NCBI GenBank assembly: GCA_044375275.1
Contig: JBILMZ010000015.1
Coordinates: forward strand, 1 to 29,802
Origin: SZUA-430 sp044375275
GTDB lineage: Bacteria; Pseudomonadota; Alphaproteobacteria; Micropepsales; Micropepsaceae
Direction of reading: 5' to 3'
Length of the DNA stretch: 29,802 bases
A program made the translations under genes and the position numbers. Numbering within the stretch: position 1 is the stretch's first letter; each line of letters starts with the position of its first letter. This document shows positions 16,485 through 25,053 of the stretch, piece after piece. Below the pieces are notes generated by a model. That model had not been told where the DNA came from. It saw nothing but the letters and a program-made list of their open reading frames with translations, and did not search any database.

Positions 16485-17098
16485 GCCGCACGGACCGGAC
16501 GTATAATCTCAACGGCGCCTTCAAGCCGCCCACGCGACGCAGGGCGGATCTCGACGGACCTGATTTCTTTCCTACGCCCGCGTGGGCGACCCAGGCCCTG
16601 GTCGAGAACGAGCCCTTTGAAGGTGGCATCTGGGAATGCGCCTGCGGGGACGGCGAAATGGCGCGGGTGCTCGCGGCCGCAGGCTACAAGGTGAAGGCAA
16701 CCGATCTCTATCCGCGAGGCTTTGGCAAGGGCGGCGTGGACTTCCTCGCGGCAACACGCGCCTGTGACAACATCGTGACGAACCCGCCTTACAATGCGGC
16801 AGAGGCTTTTGTAGCGCAGGGTCTGAAGCTGGCGCGACGCAAGTTCGCGCTGCTGCTGCGCTTGGCGTTCCTGGAGGGCGCGAACCGTGCCAACACGATC
16901 TTCCTGAAGTCACCTCCCGCCCGGGTCTGGGTCTTCAGTGAACGCATCACCTTTTACATGAAGGACGCAGAACGCGCCGGCTCCGGGACCACGGCCTATG
17001 CCTGGTTTGTCTGGGACAAGGACACGTCAGGCCAAACCGAACTGCGCTGGCTCAAACCTGGTTACAAGGCACGCTCAAGGGCCACTCCGTTCCGCTGA
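16481..17098 (+). CDS. Phage-type class I methyltransferase with NPPY motif
   Basis: A 205-residue SAM-dependent methyltransferase. Motif I is WECACGDGEM (51-60), the acidic post-I residue lies in KATDLYPRG, and motif IV is VTNPPYN (NPPY at 101-104), which marks an exocyclic-amine methyltransferase. The opening DFFPTPAWATQALV and the block LLLRLAFLEGANR are typical of small methyltransferases encoded by alphaproteobacterial prophages. No separate target-recognition domain is visible. It is coupled to the zinc-ribbon gene by a 4-bp overlap in a housekeeping-type operon with no phage genes around it. DNA adenine methylation is the likely activity, but RNA or protein substrates cannot be excluded. 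Confidence 0.75.
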   Translation: MSRTDRTYNLNGAFKPPTRRRADLDGPDFFPTPAWATQALVENEPFEGGIWECACGDGEMARVLAAAGYKVKATDLYPRGFGKGGVDFLAATRACDNIVTNPPYNAAEAFVAQGLKLARRKFALLLRLAFLEGANRANTIFLKSPPARVWVFSERITFYMKDAERAGSGTTAYAWFVWDKDTSGQTELRWLKPGYKARSRATPFR

Positions 17099-17192
17099 TT
17101 CATTGTCTCCCTGCCTCGTTCAGCATTCGATTTGCGCAATTTTGCGGTGCAGCATAACGTGGAGCCAACGAGCAATTGGAAACACGACGACC

Positions 17193-18260
17193 ATGACAAT
17201 GACGATGGATGGCACGGAGACCGCCGGGCCGCGCGAGCGAGATGGACTGAAATATCCGTTCCCGGCAAAGCCGGAACCGGGCCAGAGCATCGAGGTCGCG
17301 CCCGGTGTTCACTGGATCCGCCTCCCGCTGCCATTCCAGCTCAATCACATCAACGTGTGGGCGATCGAGGACGGTGACGGACTGGCGATCATCGACACCG
17401 GAATCAATTCGGCGTCCGTCCAGGAACTCTGGCAACAGGTCTGGAAAGGGCTGGGCAGCAAGCCCGTGACGCGTGTCTTCGTGACTCATCTGCATCCCGA
17501 TCATGTGGGCCTGGCAGGCTGGATCAGCGAAGTGCATGGCGCACCGCTTTACATGTCCCGAACGGATTATCTGCTGTGCAGGACCCTGGTCATGGACACG
17601 GGACAACCGGCACCGGAAGAGGGCGTTGCGTTCTACAAGGCAGCCGGCTGGTCGGAAGCCTCGCTTGATGTATACCGCAAGCGTTTCGGGGGCTTCGGTG
17701 CCGGCGTCTACAAGCTGCCGCAGTCATACATCCGGCTGATCGAGGGCCAGGAATATGTGATCGGCGGCAATCGCTGGCGCGTCGTTGTCGGCCGCGGTCA
17801 TGCGCCGGAGCACGCCTGTCTCTGGTGCCCCGAGCGCAAGCTTATGATCTCGGGCGACCAGATCCTGCCGCGCATTTCATCGAACATCAGTGTCTTCCCG
17901 ACGGAACCGGAAGCCAACCCGCTGCAGGAATGGCTCGATTCGTGCCGTCACCTGCGCGACCTCATTCCGGACGACACGCTTGTGCTGCCGTCACACAATG
18001 AGCCGTTCCTGGGCGTCAGCACCCGCATGACGCAACTCATCGACGACCACGAAAGCGGCATGCAGAAGATTCTCGAGCTGTGTCGGGAGCCGAAGAGGGC
18101 CGTGTCGGTGTTTCCAGCCCTGTTTCGGACCAAGATCACGGCCGGCAATTACGGGATGGCGACGGGCGAAAGCCTGGCCCACCTCAATTGCCTGCTTGCG
18201 CGTGGTCAACTCACGCGCAAGCGGGATGCAGATGGTATTGACTGGTACCAGACAGCCTGA
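17193..18260 (+). CDS. Metallo-beta-lactamase-fold hydrolase
   Basis: A 355-residue zinc hydrolase of the metallo-beta-lactamase superfamily. The metal-binding signature is THLHPDHVG, the next histidine is probably in VGRGHAPEHAC, the bridging aspartate in MISGDQIL, and the last histidine in VLPSHNEPF. After the core there is a helical region and a C-terminal winged-helix-like segment (SLAHLNCLLARGQLTR). It is not a classical beta-lactamase, and the natural substrate, perhaps a thioester or lactone, is unknown. Three in-frame ATGs lie at 17193, 17199 and 17205, and I use the first. The 95-bp upstream gap contains the palindrome TTGCGCAA at 17132-17139. The gene ends 6 bp before the convergent subtilase gene. 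Confidence 0.85.
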   Translation: MTMTMDGTETAGPRERDGLKYPFPAKPEPGQSIEVAPGVHWIRLPLPFQLNHINVWAIEDGDGLAIIDTGINSASVQELWQQVWKGLGSKPVTRVFVTHLHPDHVGLAGWISEVHGAPLYMSRTDYLLCRTLVMDTGQPAPEEGVAFYKAAGWSEASLDVYRKRFGGFGAGVYKLPQSYIRLIEGQEYVIGGNRWRVVVGRGHAPEHACLWCPERKLMISGDQILPRISSNISVFPTEPEANPLQEWLDSCRHLRDLIPDDTLVLPSHNEPFLGVSTRMTQLIDDHESGMQKILELCREPKRAVSVFPALFRTKITAGNYGMATGESLAHLNCLLARGQLTRKRDADGIDWYQTA

Positions 18261-18266
18261 AGACGC

Positions 18267-20672
18267 CTACCAGCGCGTCTTCAGCGTCATCAGGCCGGCA
18301 ACAGCGTCCTCGTTGGCCTCGCCGCCGACATTCTGCTGATAGATGAAGTTGGCCTGCAGCGACGTGTCAGCCGAGAGCTTCGTCGTGTAGCCAAGCTCAT
18401 AGTCCGTTTCAGGCGTGGAGCTCGCCAGGGCGACGTTTTCCTGCGTGTAGATGATCTCGCGACCTTCGGTGACCCCGGTAGACGCATACATGGTGGCCGT
18501 ACCCGACGTGATGTGCAGCGGGCGCGAAACTGCAAAGCCCAGGCTGTCATCGTCTTCGAAGACGCCCTGCTTGGCGATGGCGAGGCCATAGGCCTGGGAC
18601 TCGATCTCCGAGTAGCCCTGGATGATGCTGCCCGCAACCGGTGACGCCTGCGTGCGGCCCATGCTCCACGAACCCGACATCGTCCACTGGTCGCCGAGAT
18701 CAAGCTTGACGGAAGTGCCGACCGAAGCAGTCGATGCATCGGATGTCAGCGCCAGCGCACCGCTTTCGGTAGATCCCAGCAGGCTGTTCTGCTCTTCGGT
18801 CATGCCGACCGAAACGCCGGCCGTACCCCAGGGGGCAAAGTTCCAGCTCATCGCGGCCAGCGTGCCCTGCGCCGAGCGTGTGTGCTCGACATCCTGTGTC
18901 AGCTTTGCCAGCATGCGATCATCGGCCATGACTTGCGTATACGTCGCCGCTTCTTCATCGGCAGCCCCTTGGGAGAAGCCGAACGAGAAGGACAGGCTGT
19001 CACTCACGCGGAATGACGCAGATCCGAAATCGCCACCATCAGCCAGCGCCAGGAAGGGCGAATTCAGTGCCGAAGCCGACATGTAAAGGCCGTCGAACCG
19101 GTCATCGGCTGCGATGTCGAGCGTGTTCACGCGACCGGACAGCGTGGCATTGTGGCCAAAACTCACCGTAGTCGTATCCGACAGGCGTGCCGTCACGACC
19201 ATGTCCGAAAGATTGTCTTCAACATCCTGCGAAAAGCCAAGGGAGGTGACAGCGTTCTCGCTCGTGTCATTCACGAAGCCCGAGACGCTGTAGCCATCTC
19301 CGGCATACGAGACAAACTGGGACGAGAACGACGCGCGCGAGATCACATCCGTCAGTGTCACGGCGCTTGAGGCAATCGATTGCGTGAGGTCTGTCGAATA
19401 GTCACGACCGAAGGCGTCGAAGAACATCACGTTGCGCGCGATCGACGAGTTGCGCAGGCCGATCCCGAGCGTGCCCGAAATGCCTGAACCCGTAACCTGG
19501 CCCGAGCCGGTTGCTTCACCGGTCGTGGCACCAGCCGTTGCGATCGTCTGGGAACCCAGCGGTGCAAGGGCGGCGGTTAGGTTGACGAGGCCGCGGCCAT
19601 AAACGGCATCAGTGCCGGCAGCGCCGAGGTCGGTCGCCGACTGAAGCAGGATTTGAACGACCTGCTTGTTGGTCAGGAACGGTGACGCGCCAAGAACGCG
19701 AGCCGCGACGCCGGCCACATAGGGCGTCGCCATGGACGTACCCGACATGTAGGCGTAGCCACTGTTCAGATAGGTCGAGCGGATGCTTTCGCCGGGAGCG
19801 ACAAGGAACACGTCCTTGAAGCAGCGCGTCACGCCGCCTGATGCCGCGCAACCGCCATTGCCGGGTGTCTGCGAGAATGAGGAAATCTGATTCGATCCAT
19901 TGACGGATCCCACGATGATCATGCTGCCACCGATGCCCGATGTCGTGGCATAGGCGGCTGGATATCCCGGTGCCAGTGCGTTCCCGGAGTTGCCGGCCGC
20001 AGCAACAATGACCGCTGTCGCAGCTGCCGTCTGCAAGGGGGACACGAGCGTCGAAGATGGCGACGAACCGCCGAGGCTCATGCTGATCACGCGCGCATTC
20101 GACTGCGCTGCATAGGTAATGCCCTGGGCAACCGCCGTGTACGAACCGCTGCCATTCGCATCCAGCACCTTCACCGCGAGCAGTGAGGCGCCCGGCGCAA
20201 CACCGGTCGTGCCCGTGCCATTGGCCGCAGCCGCGATGATGCCGGCAACATGCGTGCCATGGCCCTGATTGTCGTTACCCTGCGCGGACGTACCCGAGCA
20301 CGCGGCCGTCGTTCCGAAACAGGCGCCGCCTGCTGCAATGCGCCCCGCAAACTCGGGATGCGAGAGCTGGATGCCTGTGTCCACGACAGCTACCAGTACG
20401 CCTGCACCCGTATTGTTGGGTGTCAAAGGCGGGTTCGATGGCGGCGGGGTAGGCGGCGTGGGCGTCTTCGGCGTTTTCTTTTTGGGTGTCCGCGCGATCG
20501 TCGCCGCGTCGTCATAATTCAGGAGCCAGTATTCCGCAGGCACTTCTTCGGTGGCAGGCTCGATGGCTGACCCGAGATACCAGTCCTTTCCATCAGCGGG
20601 CGCAGCATGCGCGCCGAAGGGAATAACGCAGGCGCCAAGCATCAAAAGGGACAAGCGGGTCGAAGGGGACAT
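18267..20672 (-). CDS. Subtilase (S8) autotransporter
   Basis: An 801-residue secreted serine protease. A signal peptide (cleavage near AHA-AP at 23-25) is followed by a Pro/Lys/Thr-rich linker (about 62-85). The subtilisin domain comes next, with catalytic D98 (VVDTGI), H138 (GHGTHVAG), oxyanion N228 (AAGNSG) and S313 (GTSMATP). The second half, from about 390, is rich in alternating Ser/Thr/Gly strands and ends in TRW, a terminal aromatic residue as in outer-membrane barrels. It probably forms the autotransporter beta-barrel that exports the protease domain. The start has CGGAG upstream. The 144-bp upstream gap is AT-rich around 20740-20765 and holds the probable promoter. The target protein is unknown. 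Roles in cell-surface processing or nutrient acquisition are possible. Confidence 0.9.
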   Translation of the reverse strand: MSPSTRLSLLMLGACVIPFGAHAAPADGKDWYLGSAIEPATEEVPAEYWLLNYDDAATIARTPKKKTPKTPTPPTPPPSNPPLTPNNTGAGVLVAVVDTGIQLSHPEFAGRIAAGGACFGTTAACSGTSAQGNDNQGHGTHVAGIIAAAANGTGTTGVAPGASLLAVKVLDANGSGSYTAVAQGITYAAQSNARVISMSLGGSSPSSTLVSPLQTAAATAVIVAAAGNSGNALAPGYPAAYATTSGIGGSMIIVGSVNGSNQISSFSQTPGNGGCAASGGVTRCFKDVFLVAPGESIRSTYLNSGYAYMSGTSMATPYVAGVAARVLGASPFLTNKQVVQILLQSATDLGAAGTDAVYGRGLVNLTAALAPLGSQTIATAGATTGEATGSGQVTGSGISGTLGIGLRNSSIARNVMFFDAFGRDYSTDLTQSIASSAVTLTDVISRASFSSQFVSYAGDGYSVSGFVNDTSENAVTSLGFSQDVEDNLSDMVVTARLSDTTTVSFGHNATLSGRVNTLDIAADDRFDGLYMSASALNSPFLALADGGDFGSASFRVSDSLSFSFGFSQGAADEEAATYTQVMADDRMLAKLTQDVEHTRSAQGTLAAMSWNFAPWGTAGVSVGMTEEQNSLLGSTESGALALTSDASTASVGTSVKLDLGDQWTMSGSWSMGRTQASPVAGSIIQGYSEIESQAYGLAIAKQGVFEDDDSLGFAVSRPLHITSGTATMYASTGVTEGREIIYTQENVALASSTPETDYELGYTTKLSADTSLQANFIYQQNVGGEANEDAVAGLMTLKTRW

Positions 20673-20816
20673 AGTGAACTCCGGCAGGAATGAGCCCGAT
20701 CATGCCCCGCACCGGCCTAATGCTTGGTTCGCCGGATACCAAAAATTTTAGCAAAATAAAGGTACGGATTACCCAAAGTCTGGATTGCGGTGGTCAACGA
20801 AGGGTAAAACGCAGGA

Positions 20817-21827
20817 TCAACCTGAAATTCCGAGCGAATCCGGATAGGCCGCAAGCGCTGCGGTACCTCCCGTGTGCAGGAAAACGACCGTCTGGTTGCG
20901 CGTGAATTTTCCGCGCCGCACATGCCCGATCAGCGCTGCCATCGCCTTGCCGGAATAGACGGGATCCAGCAGCAGTCCTTCGGTCTGCGCCGCCATCAGG
21001 ATCGCCTCGCGCATGGCGTCCGAAGGAATCCCGTAGCCTTCGCCGACATAGCCGTCGATCACATGGATCCGGTCTTCGATGACAAGGGGTGATCCCTTCA
21101 GCAGTGTGATCGTGTCGAGGGCCTGCAGGTGAACCGTCGCCGCGATGTCGGCGCTTTTCTTCTTGTAGACATTGACACCCATGATGCGCGTGGTGCTGTT
21201 GGCCAGGGCCGCGCCCGCAACCAGCCCGGCCTGCGTTCCTCCACTCGACGTCGCGTGAATGATGGCATCGATGTTGAGGCCCAGCGCATGCGTCTGTCGC
21301 GCGAGCTCTTCAAAAGCATCCACATAGCCAAGCGACCCGGTCGCATTGGACCCACCGATCGGCACGACATGGGCCTTGCGACTGTTGCTCGCATGCGCGG
21401 CGAGAATGCCCTGCAGGGTCTCTGCAGCCTTGTCATTTCCGACGACATGGAGGCGCGCACCAAACAGCTTGTCCAGCAGCACGTTCCCGTTGGAAACGTA
21501 AGCATCACTCCGGTTGGCAACCATGTCGATCAGGATCAGGTCGCAGAGTAATCCGGCCTTGGCGGCTGCCGCTGCGGTCTGCCGTGCATGGTTGGATTGG
21601 ACGGCGCCGAACGTGACGACGGCGTGGCATCCCTGCGCCAGTGCCTCGCCAATCAGGAACTCAAGCTTGCGCGTCTTGTTGCCTCCCGTTCCCAGCCCCG
21701 TGCAGTCGTCGCGCTTCACAAGCAGCGTGGGGCAATCTGCTCCTAGTGCGGCACGAAGCCGATCCATCCGTTCAAGCGGCGTCGGAAGATGGGCTAGGGG
21801 CAGGCGGGGCTTGTTCGTGACGGGCAT
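20817..21827 (-). CDS. D-cysteine desulfhydrase-like PLP enzyme
   Basis: A 336-residue pyridoxal-phosphate enzyme of the ACC deaminase/D-cysteine desulfhydrase family. The D-cysteine desulfhydrase reaction releases pyruvate, ammonia and hydrogen sulfide. The PLP-binding lysine should be K54, the second lysine in GGNKTRKLEFL. The phosphate loop is SSGGTQAG and the conserved active-site tyrosine lies in DPVYSGKA. I use ATG 21827, because the longer frame would begin with TTG at 21863 and run into the preceding gene. It follows the M28-like gene by 16 bp, and the two are co-transcribed. The ACC deaminase alternative cannot be excluded, since the residues that split the two subfamilies are not decisive by eye. 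The locus, next to an iron-sulfur protein, favours a sulfide-linked role, by inference. Confidence 0.85.
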   Translation of the reverse strand: MPVTNKPRLPLAHLPTPLERMDRLRAALGADCPTLLVKRDDCTGLGTGGNKTRKLEFLIGEALAQGCHAVVTFGAVQSNHARQTAAAAAKAGLLCDLILIDMVANRSDAYVSNGNVLLDKLFGARLHVVGNDKAAETLQGILAAHASNSRKAHVVPIGGSNATGSLGYVDAFEELARQTHALGLNIDAIIHATSSGGTQAGLVAGAALANSTTRIMGVNVYKKKSADIAATVHLQALDTITLLKGSPLVIEDRIHVIDGYVGEGYGIPSDAMREAILMAAQTEGLLLDPVYSGKAMAALIGHVRRGKFTRNQTVVFLHTGGTAALAAYPDSLGISG

Positions 21828-21843
21828 GGGATCCTGCGCGGTT

Positions 21844-23052
21844 TCAGCCAGCTTGGGAATCAATCTCGTCGATCATAGCTTCGAAAGCGCCGAGCACGGG
21901 AGCAAGTATGGCGCCACTGGTCACGAAGGCGCGATCAGCGGGCGTATGGAAAAGCTGCTGCAGGCCCACCATTCCGACGAAGCGCTGATACCCGGCATTG
22001 GAGACGTCGCGCAATTCTCCGATCGCCGCCGGCGCGCCAGTGACGAGTGTACCGCCCAAGGGCGTGAGGTGCCGGGCAACAACGTCAGCACAGGCTTCCG
22101 AGCCCAGGAAGAACCGCTTCTGCGGTTCGGGTGCCGCATGTGCGCGCCACTCTCCGTCGAACGAAGCGCAGAAATGGCATGCCAGCGACGCGCCAAGATG
22201 AACCCAAGCATGCGTCTCGCCTGGGGATGGAGCCTCATGGGCGATGAAGTGCTCCATGCCGCCATGTCCGACTTCATGTCCGCTGGTCGCAACGAACGTG
22301 ATCCCATGCCCTTTCCATCGCGTCAGGGCCTGGCGCGCGAGGGCGAGGAAGCAGGCAATGCCAGGCGCCCGCTCGCCCGTGCTCGTGAACCAGCTGGTGA
22401 CCGGCGTCGAGATCACGATAGGTTTGCCGCCGCGCGAGGGCGTGCGTGCGATGATGTTTCGTGCAGGCAGGTCGCGCTGCCACGCTCCACGAATGCGAAG
22501 TCTGACCATTTCCTCCGTCACAGCGAGGTTCTGCAGGAAGGAAAGGTGCTTCTCAGGAACCAGGATGACAGGCTGCGGCCAGCAGGGATCGTCCTGCGCG
22601 ACATTGTAGGTGAAGATCTCGTGGCTCGGATGCCTGATGCAAAGCAGGATTGCTGCAGGCTTGCAGGCAGAGGCGCGCGTGATGGCGTCCTTCTGCGCAG
22701 CGGAGAGATAGGCCCCCTGGTCATAGGGCAGTTCAAGGAGCAGGAACTCATCGTTCGCGCGATTGTCCGTGACAATCAGCGCCGCGCGTTCAAAGGTGGC
22801 GCTACCTTCGGGTGGCCACCAGTGCGGCACGACAGGGATTGAGAGCGACTTGTATGCAAGCGCGCCGCGGTCAAAGTTGTACTGCCGATCGACACTGAAG
22901 TCCTGCATCGTGACGTCCAGGCCTGCCGCTTCGAGTTCGGCTGCGATCCAGTCCAGCGCATCATCGGCGCCACGCGACCCCAGACGGTGCTCGCCGAAAC
23001 TGTCGTACTTTTCGATGTCGGCCTGAAGGCTGGCGACGCGGCTACGGGACAC
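21844..23052 (-). CDS. M28-fold protein with altered metal site
   Basis: A 402-residue protein that resembles the M28 zinc aminopeptidase family but lacks the standard ligands. The first motif, normally HxD, is STPVTSW (215-221). The bridging-Asp region, normally DNGSG, reads GERAPG (226-231). The EE motif is GHEVGHGG (258-265). The Asp expected in NFDM is replaced near H285 (WVHLGA). Only the last histidine (HTPADR, H369) is conserved. E227, H259, E260, H263, H285 and H369 could form another metal site, or the protein may have lost activity. Start: GTG at 23052 with AAAGGA at 6-nt spacing. The larger frame up to 23868 is only antisense to the ferritin-like gene. It heads the unit with the D-cysteine desulfhydrase and is divergent from the ferritin-like gene. 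Confidence 0.75.
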   Translation of the reverse strand: MSRSRVASLQADIEKYDSFGEHRLGSRGADDALDWIAAELEAAGLDVTMQDFSVDRQYNFDRGALAYKSLSIPVVPHWWPPEGSATFERAALIVTDNRANDEFLLLELPYDQGAYLSAAQKDAITRASACKPAAILLCIRHPSHEIFTYNVAQDDPCWPQPVILVPEKHLSFLQNLAVTEEMVRLRIRGAWQRDLPARNIIARTPSRGGKPIVISTPVTSWFTSTGERAPGIACFLALARQALTRWKGHGITFVATSGHEVGHGGMEHFIAHEAPSPGETHAWVHLGASLACHFCASFDGEWRAHAAPEPQKRFFLGSEACADVVARHLTPLGGTLVTGAPAAIGELRDVSNAGYQRFVGMVGLQQLFHTPADRAFVTSGAILAPVLGAFEAMIDEIDSQAG

Positions 23053-23058
23053 GCGAGA

Positions 23059-23064
23059 TCCTTT
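23059..23064 (-). promoter_or_regulatory. Ribosome binding site fixing the GTG start of the M28-fold gene
   Basis: On the minus strand AAAGGA is followed by 6 nt and a GTG at 23052. The next candidate starts are much farther upstream and would overlap the ferritin-like gene, so this site sets the gene's start. Confidence 0.6.
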
Positions 23065-23094
23065 TTCCGGACAAGGACAGGGTTCAAAGCCCGC

Positions 23095-23110
23095 TGGCAG
23101 GACCTTGCCA
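23095..23110. promoter_or_regulatory. Imperfect 16-bp dyad between divergent M28-fold and ferritin-like genes
   Basis: TGGCAGGACCTTGCCA has 5-bp perfect arms (TGGCA/TGCCA), with six of eight paired positions matching overall. It is centred in the 114-bp gap between the two divergent start codons (23052 and 23167), where a shared regulator would bind. The regulator is unknown. It does not match a Fur or RirA box that I recognise. Confidence 0.35.
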
Positions 23111-23166
23111 TCCTCTGTACTACTGATGCAAGCACGCCAACGCGCCGGAAACTGCCCGGAACCCAA

Positions 23167-25053
23167 ATGCCAGACAAGATCATCATCCAGGATCGCGAAG
23201 AACTCATCTACCTCCTGTGCGAGGCAGCGGAGTTCGAGCACGCGGTCATGTGCACCTATCTGTACGCGATGTGGTCGCTCAAGCGCAGCACGGATGAAGG
23301 CGTCACGGCGGGGGAGCTCGCAGCCATCGAACGCTGGCGAGGTTCCCTGCGCCAGGTTGCGCGGGAAGAAATGCTCCATCTCTGCCTCGTCAACAACATC
23401 CTCGCCGCGCTGGGAGCGGCACCCCATCTCTGGAAGCCGGAGTTTCCGGTAAGGCCGGGTCACTTCCCGGCGGACGTGATCATGCAGCTGCGTCCATTCT
23501 CCGCAGAAGCCATGGATCACTTTCTCTACATCGAGCGGCCCGAGGGGCTGGCTATTGCTGACGGCAAGGGCTTTGACCATCCGCACCACTATCATCGCGC
23601 CGCGCGACCGGATCTCCTGTCTCCGGCAGCACAGGACTATGTGAGCCAGGGCCATCTCTATCATGGCGTGCTGCAGGGACTGATTTCCCTCAGCGAGAAG
23701 TGGGGCGAGGATCGCCTGTTCGTCGGGCATGATGAGGCGCAGGTTGGCGGCGGCGAGTTCGGCTTGCCTGGTCTCTTCAAGGTAACAAACCTGGAAAGTG
23801 CGCGTCGCGCCATCGAGGAGATCGTCATCCAGGGAGAAGGGGCCCCTGCACACAGCGAGACCTCCCACTACGCACGCTTCGCAGCCATCAAGGCAGAGCT
23901 CGCGCAGCTGCAGGAAGCAAGGCCAGCCTTCCGCCCGGCGCGCCCCGTCGTGGCCAATCCGTCACTCGTCGAAGCCGATGGCTGCACGATGCTGTCGAGC
24001 CCGCTGGCGGCCAAGGTCGTCGATCTCGGCAATGCACTCTATGGATTGATGATGCGTGCGCTCGCACAGGTGTTTTCGCCGGCTCCCTTGCCGTCGGAAC
24101 TGCGAGCCGGGCTCGCCATCGGTTCGACGGAACTGATGTATGCGCTGCAGGCTGTCGGTGAATGCGCAACAAAGGTGTCGGCGCGTGGTGGCATTGCCAG
24201 GGCAGGGCTGACATTCGCGTTCCCCCGGTCAACGGGCCAGCTGGTGCAGAGCTGTGCAGGCCAGATCCTGAGCGAGAGAACGCAGGAGCTTGCGGCGGCC
24301 GCAAAGGCGCTGGCGCCGCAAGCGGAACTTGCCGGATTGGGCGAGCGGCTTGAAAAGCTGGCGCAGCGTTTTGATGACCTGCATGACCGCTTCGAAGCGA
24401 GTATTGCCGTGTCAGTGGACCGCACGGCAAGTCTTGTTGCATCGCCGGCTGAGGAGACGCTGCTGGACGATGATCCGAACACGGCATCAACGGGTAACAT
24501 CTCGATCCGCTTCGACACCAAGCGCTGCATCCATTCGCGCCACTGCGTGCTGGACGCACCGAAAGTGTTCCGGGCCAACACGCCGGGCAAATGGATCCAT
24601 GCCGAAGCGGCCTCCGTGGATGAACTCGTTCGCGTGGCCCGCAACTGTCCCTCCGGCGCGATCACCTACCAGCGACGGGATGGCGGCAGCCCGGAAGTGC
24701 CGCCCGACGTCAATGTCGTCCGCGTGCGCGAGAACGGACCTTATGCCGTCAGCGCGGACGTGTCCCTGAATGGTGTGCCGCTGACCCGCGCGACGCTCTG
24801 CCGTTGCGGCCAGTCGCAGAACAAGCCCTTCTGCGACAACTCCCACATCAAGGCCGGCTTCGCCGCAACGGGCGAGCCGCAAACCGTCGAAAGCGATCCG
24901 CTGGAGTTTCGCGGCGGCACCCTGTCAGTGGAGCCGTTGGCGGACGGGCCGCTACAGGTCCTGGGCAATGTCGAAATCTGCGCAGGCACCGGGCGCACCG
25001 TCACGCGGGCGCAGAATGTCCGTCTCTGCCGCTGCGGCGGTTCGTCCACCTAG
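23167..25053 (+). CDS. Ferritin-like/ferredoxin/CDGSH iron protein, last motif cut by a stop codon
   Basis: A 628-residue multidomain iron protein with, in order: a ferritin-like di-iron-type domain (about 10-230; carboxylate/His pairs E24-H25 and E68-x2-H71), a middle region without clear similarity, a divergent ferredoxin (Fer4_19-like; C454, C460, C494), and two CDGSH modules. The first CDGSH is complete (C545, C547, C556, H560 in CRCGQSQNKPFCDNSH). The second stops after C621 and C623 (CRCGGSST) at an amber codon. The downstream sequence in frame encodes the missing PFCDGTH. Such proteins bind [2Fe-2S] clusters on the 3Cys-1His motif. The role is presumably electron transfer or iron handling, and the ferritin-like domain resembles those of VioB-type proteins. 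Start ATG 23167 was chosen because the domain begins there and the upstream frame is antisense to the divergent gene. Confidence 0.8.
   Translation: MPDKIIIQDREELIYLLCEAAEFEHAVMCTYLYAMWSLKRSTDEGVTAGELAAIERWRGSLRQVAREEMLHLCLVNNILAALGAAPHLWKPEFPVRPGHFPADVIMQLRPFSAEAMDHFLYIERPEGLAIADGKGFDHPHHYHRAARPDLLSPAAQDYVSQGHLYHGVLQGLISLSEKWGEDRLFVGHDEAQVGGGEFGLPGLFKVTNLESARRAIEEIVIQGEGAPAHSETSHYARFAAIKAELAQLQEARPAFRPARPVVANPSLVEADGCTMLSSPLAAKVVDLGNALYGLMMRALAQVFSPAPLPSELRAGLAIGSTELMYALQAVGECATKVSARGGIARAGLTFAFPRSTGQLVQSCAGQILSERTQELAAAAKALAPQAELAGLGERLEKLAQRFDDLHDRFEASIAVSVDRTASLVASPAEETLLDDDPNTASTGNISIRFDTKRCIHSRHCVLDAPKVFRANTPGKWIHAEAASVDELVRVARNCPSGAITYQRRDGGSPEVPPDVNVVRVRENGPYAVSADVSLNGVPLTRATLCRCGQSQNKPFCDNSHIKAGFAATGEPQTVESDPLEFRGGTLSVEPLADGPLQVLGNVEICAGTGRTVTRAQNVRLCRCGGSST

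Noticed and set aside
20817..21827. Naming the PLP enzyme as ACC deaminase
   Set aside because: Family motifs fit both; the residues separating ACC deaminase from D-cysteine desulfhydrase are not decisive by eye, so the broader desulfhydrase-like call is given.
23053..23868. Upstream extension of the M28-fold frame to 23868
   Set aside because: It runs antisense through the ferritin-like gene, has no motif, and the GTG at 23052 has a good ribosome binding site at 6-nt spacing.
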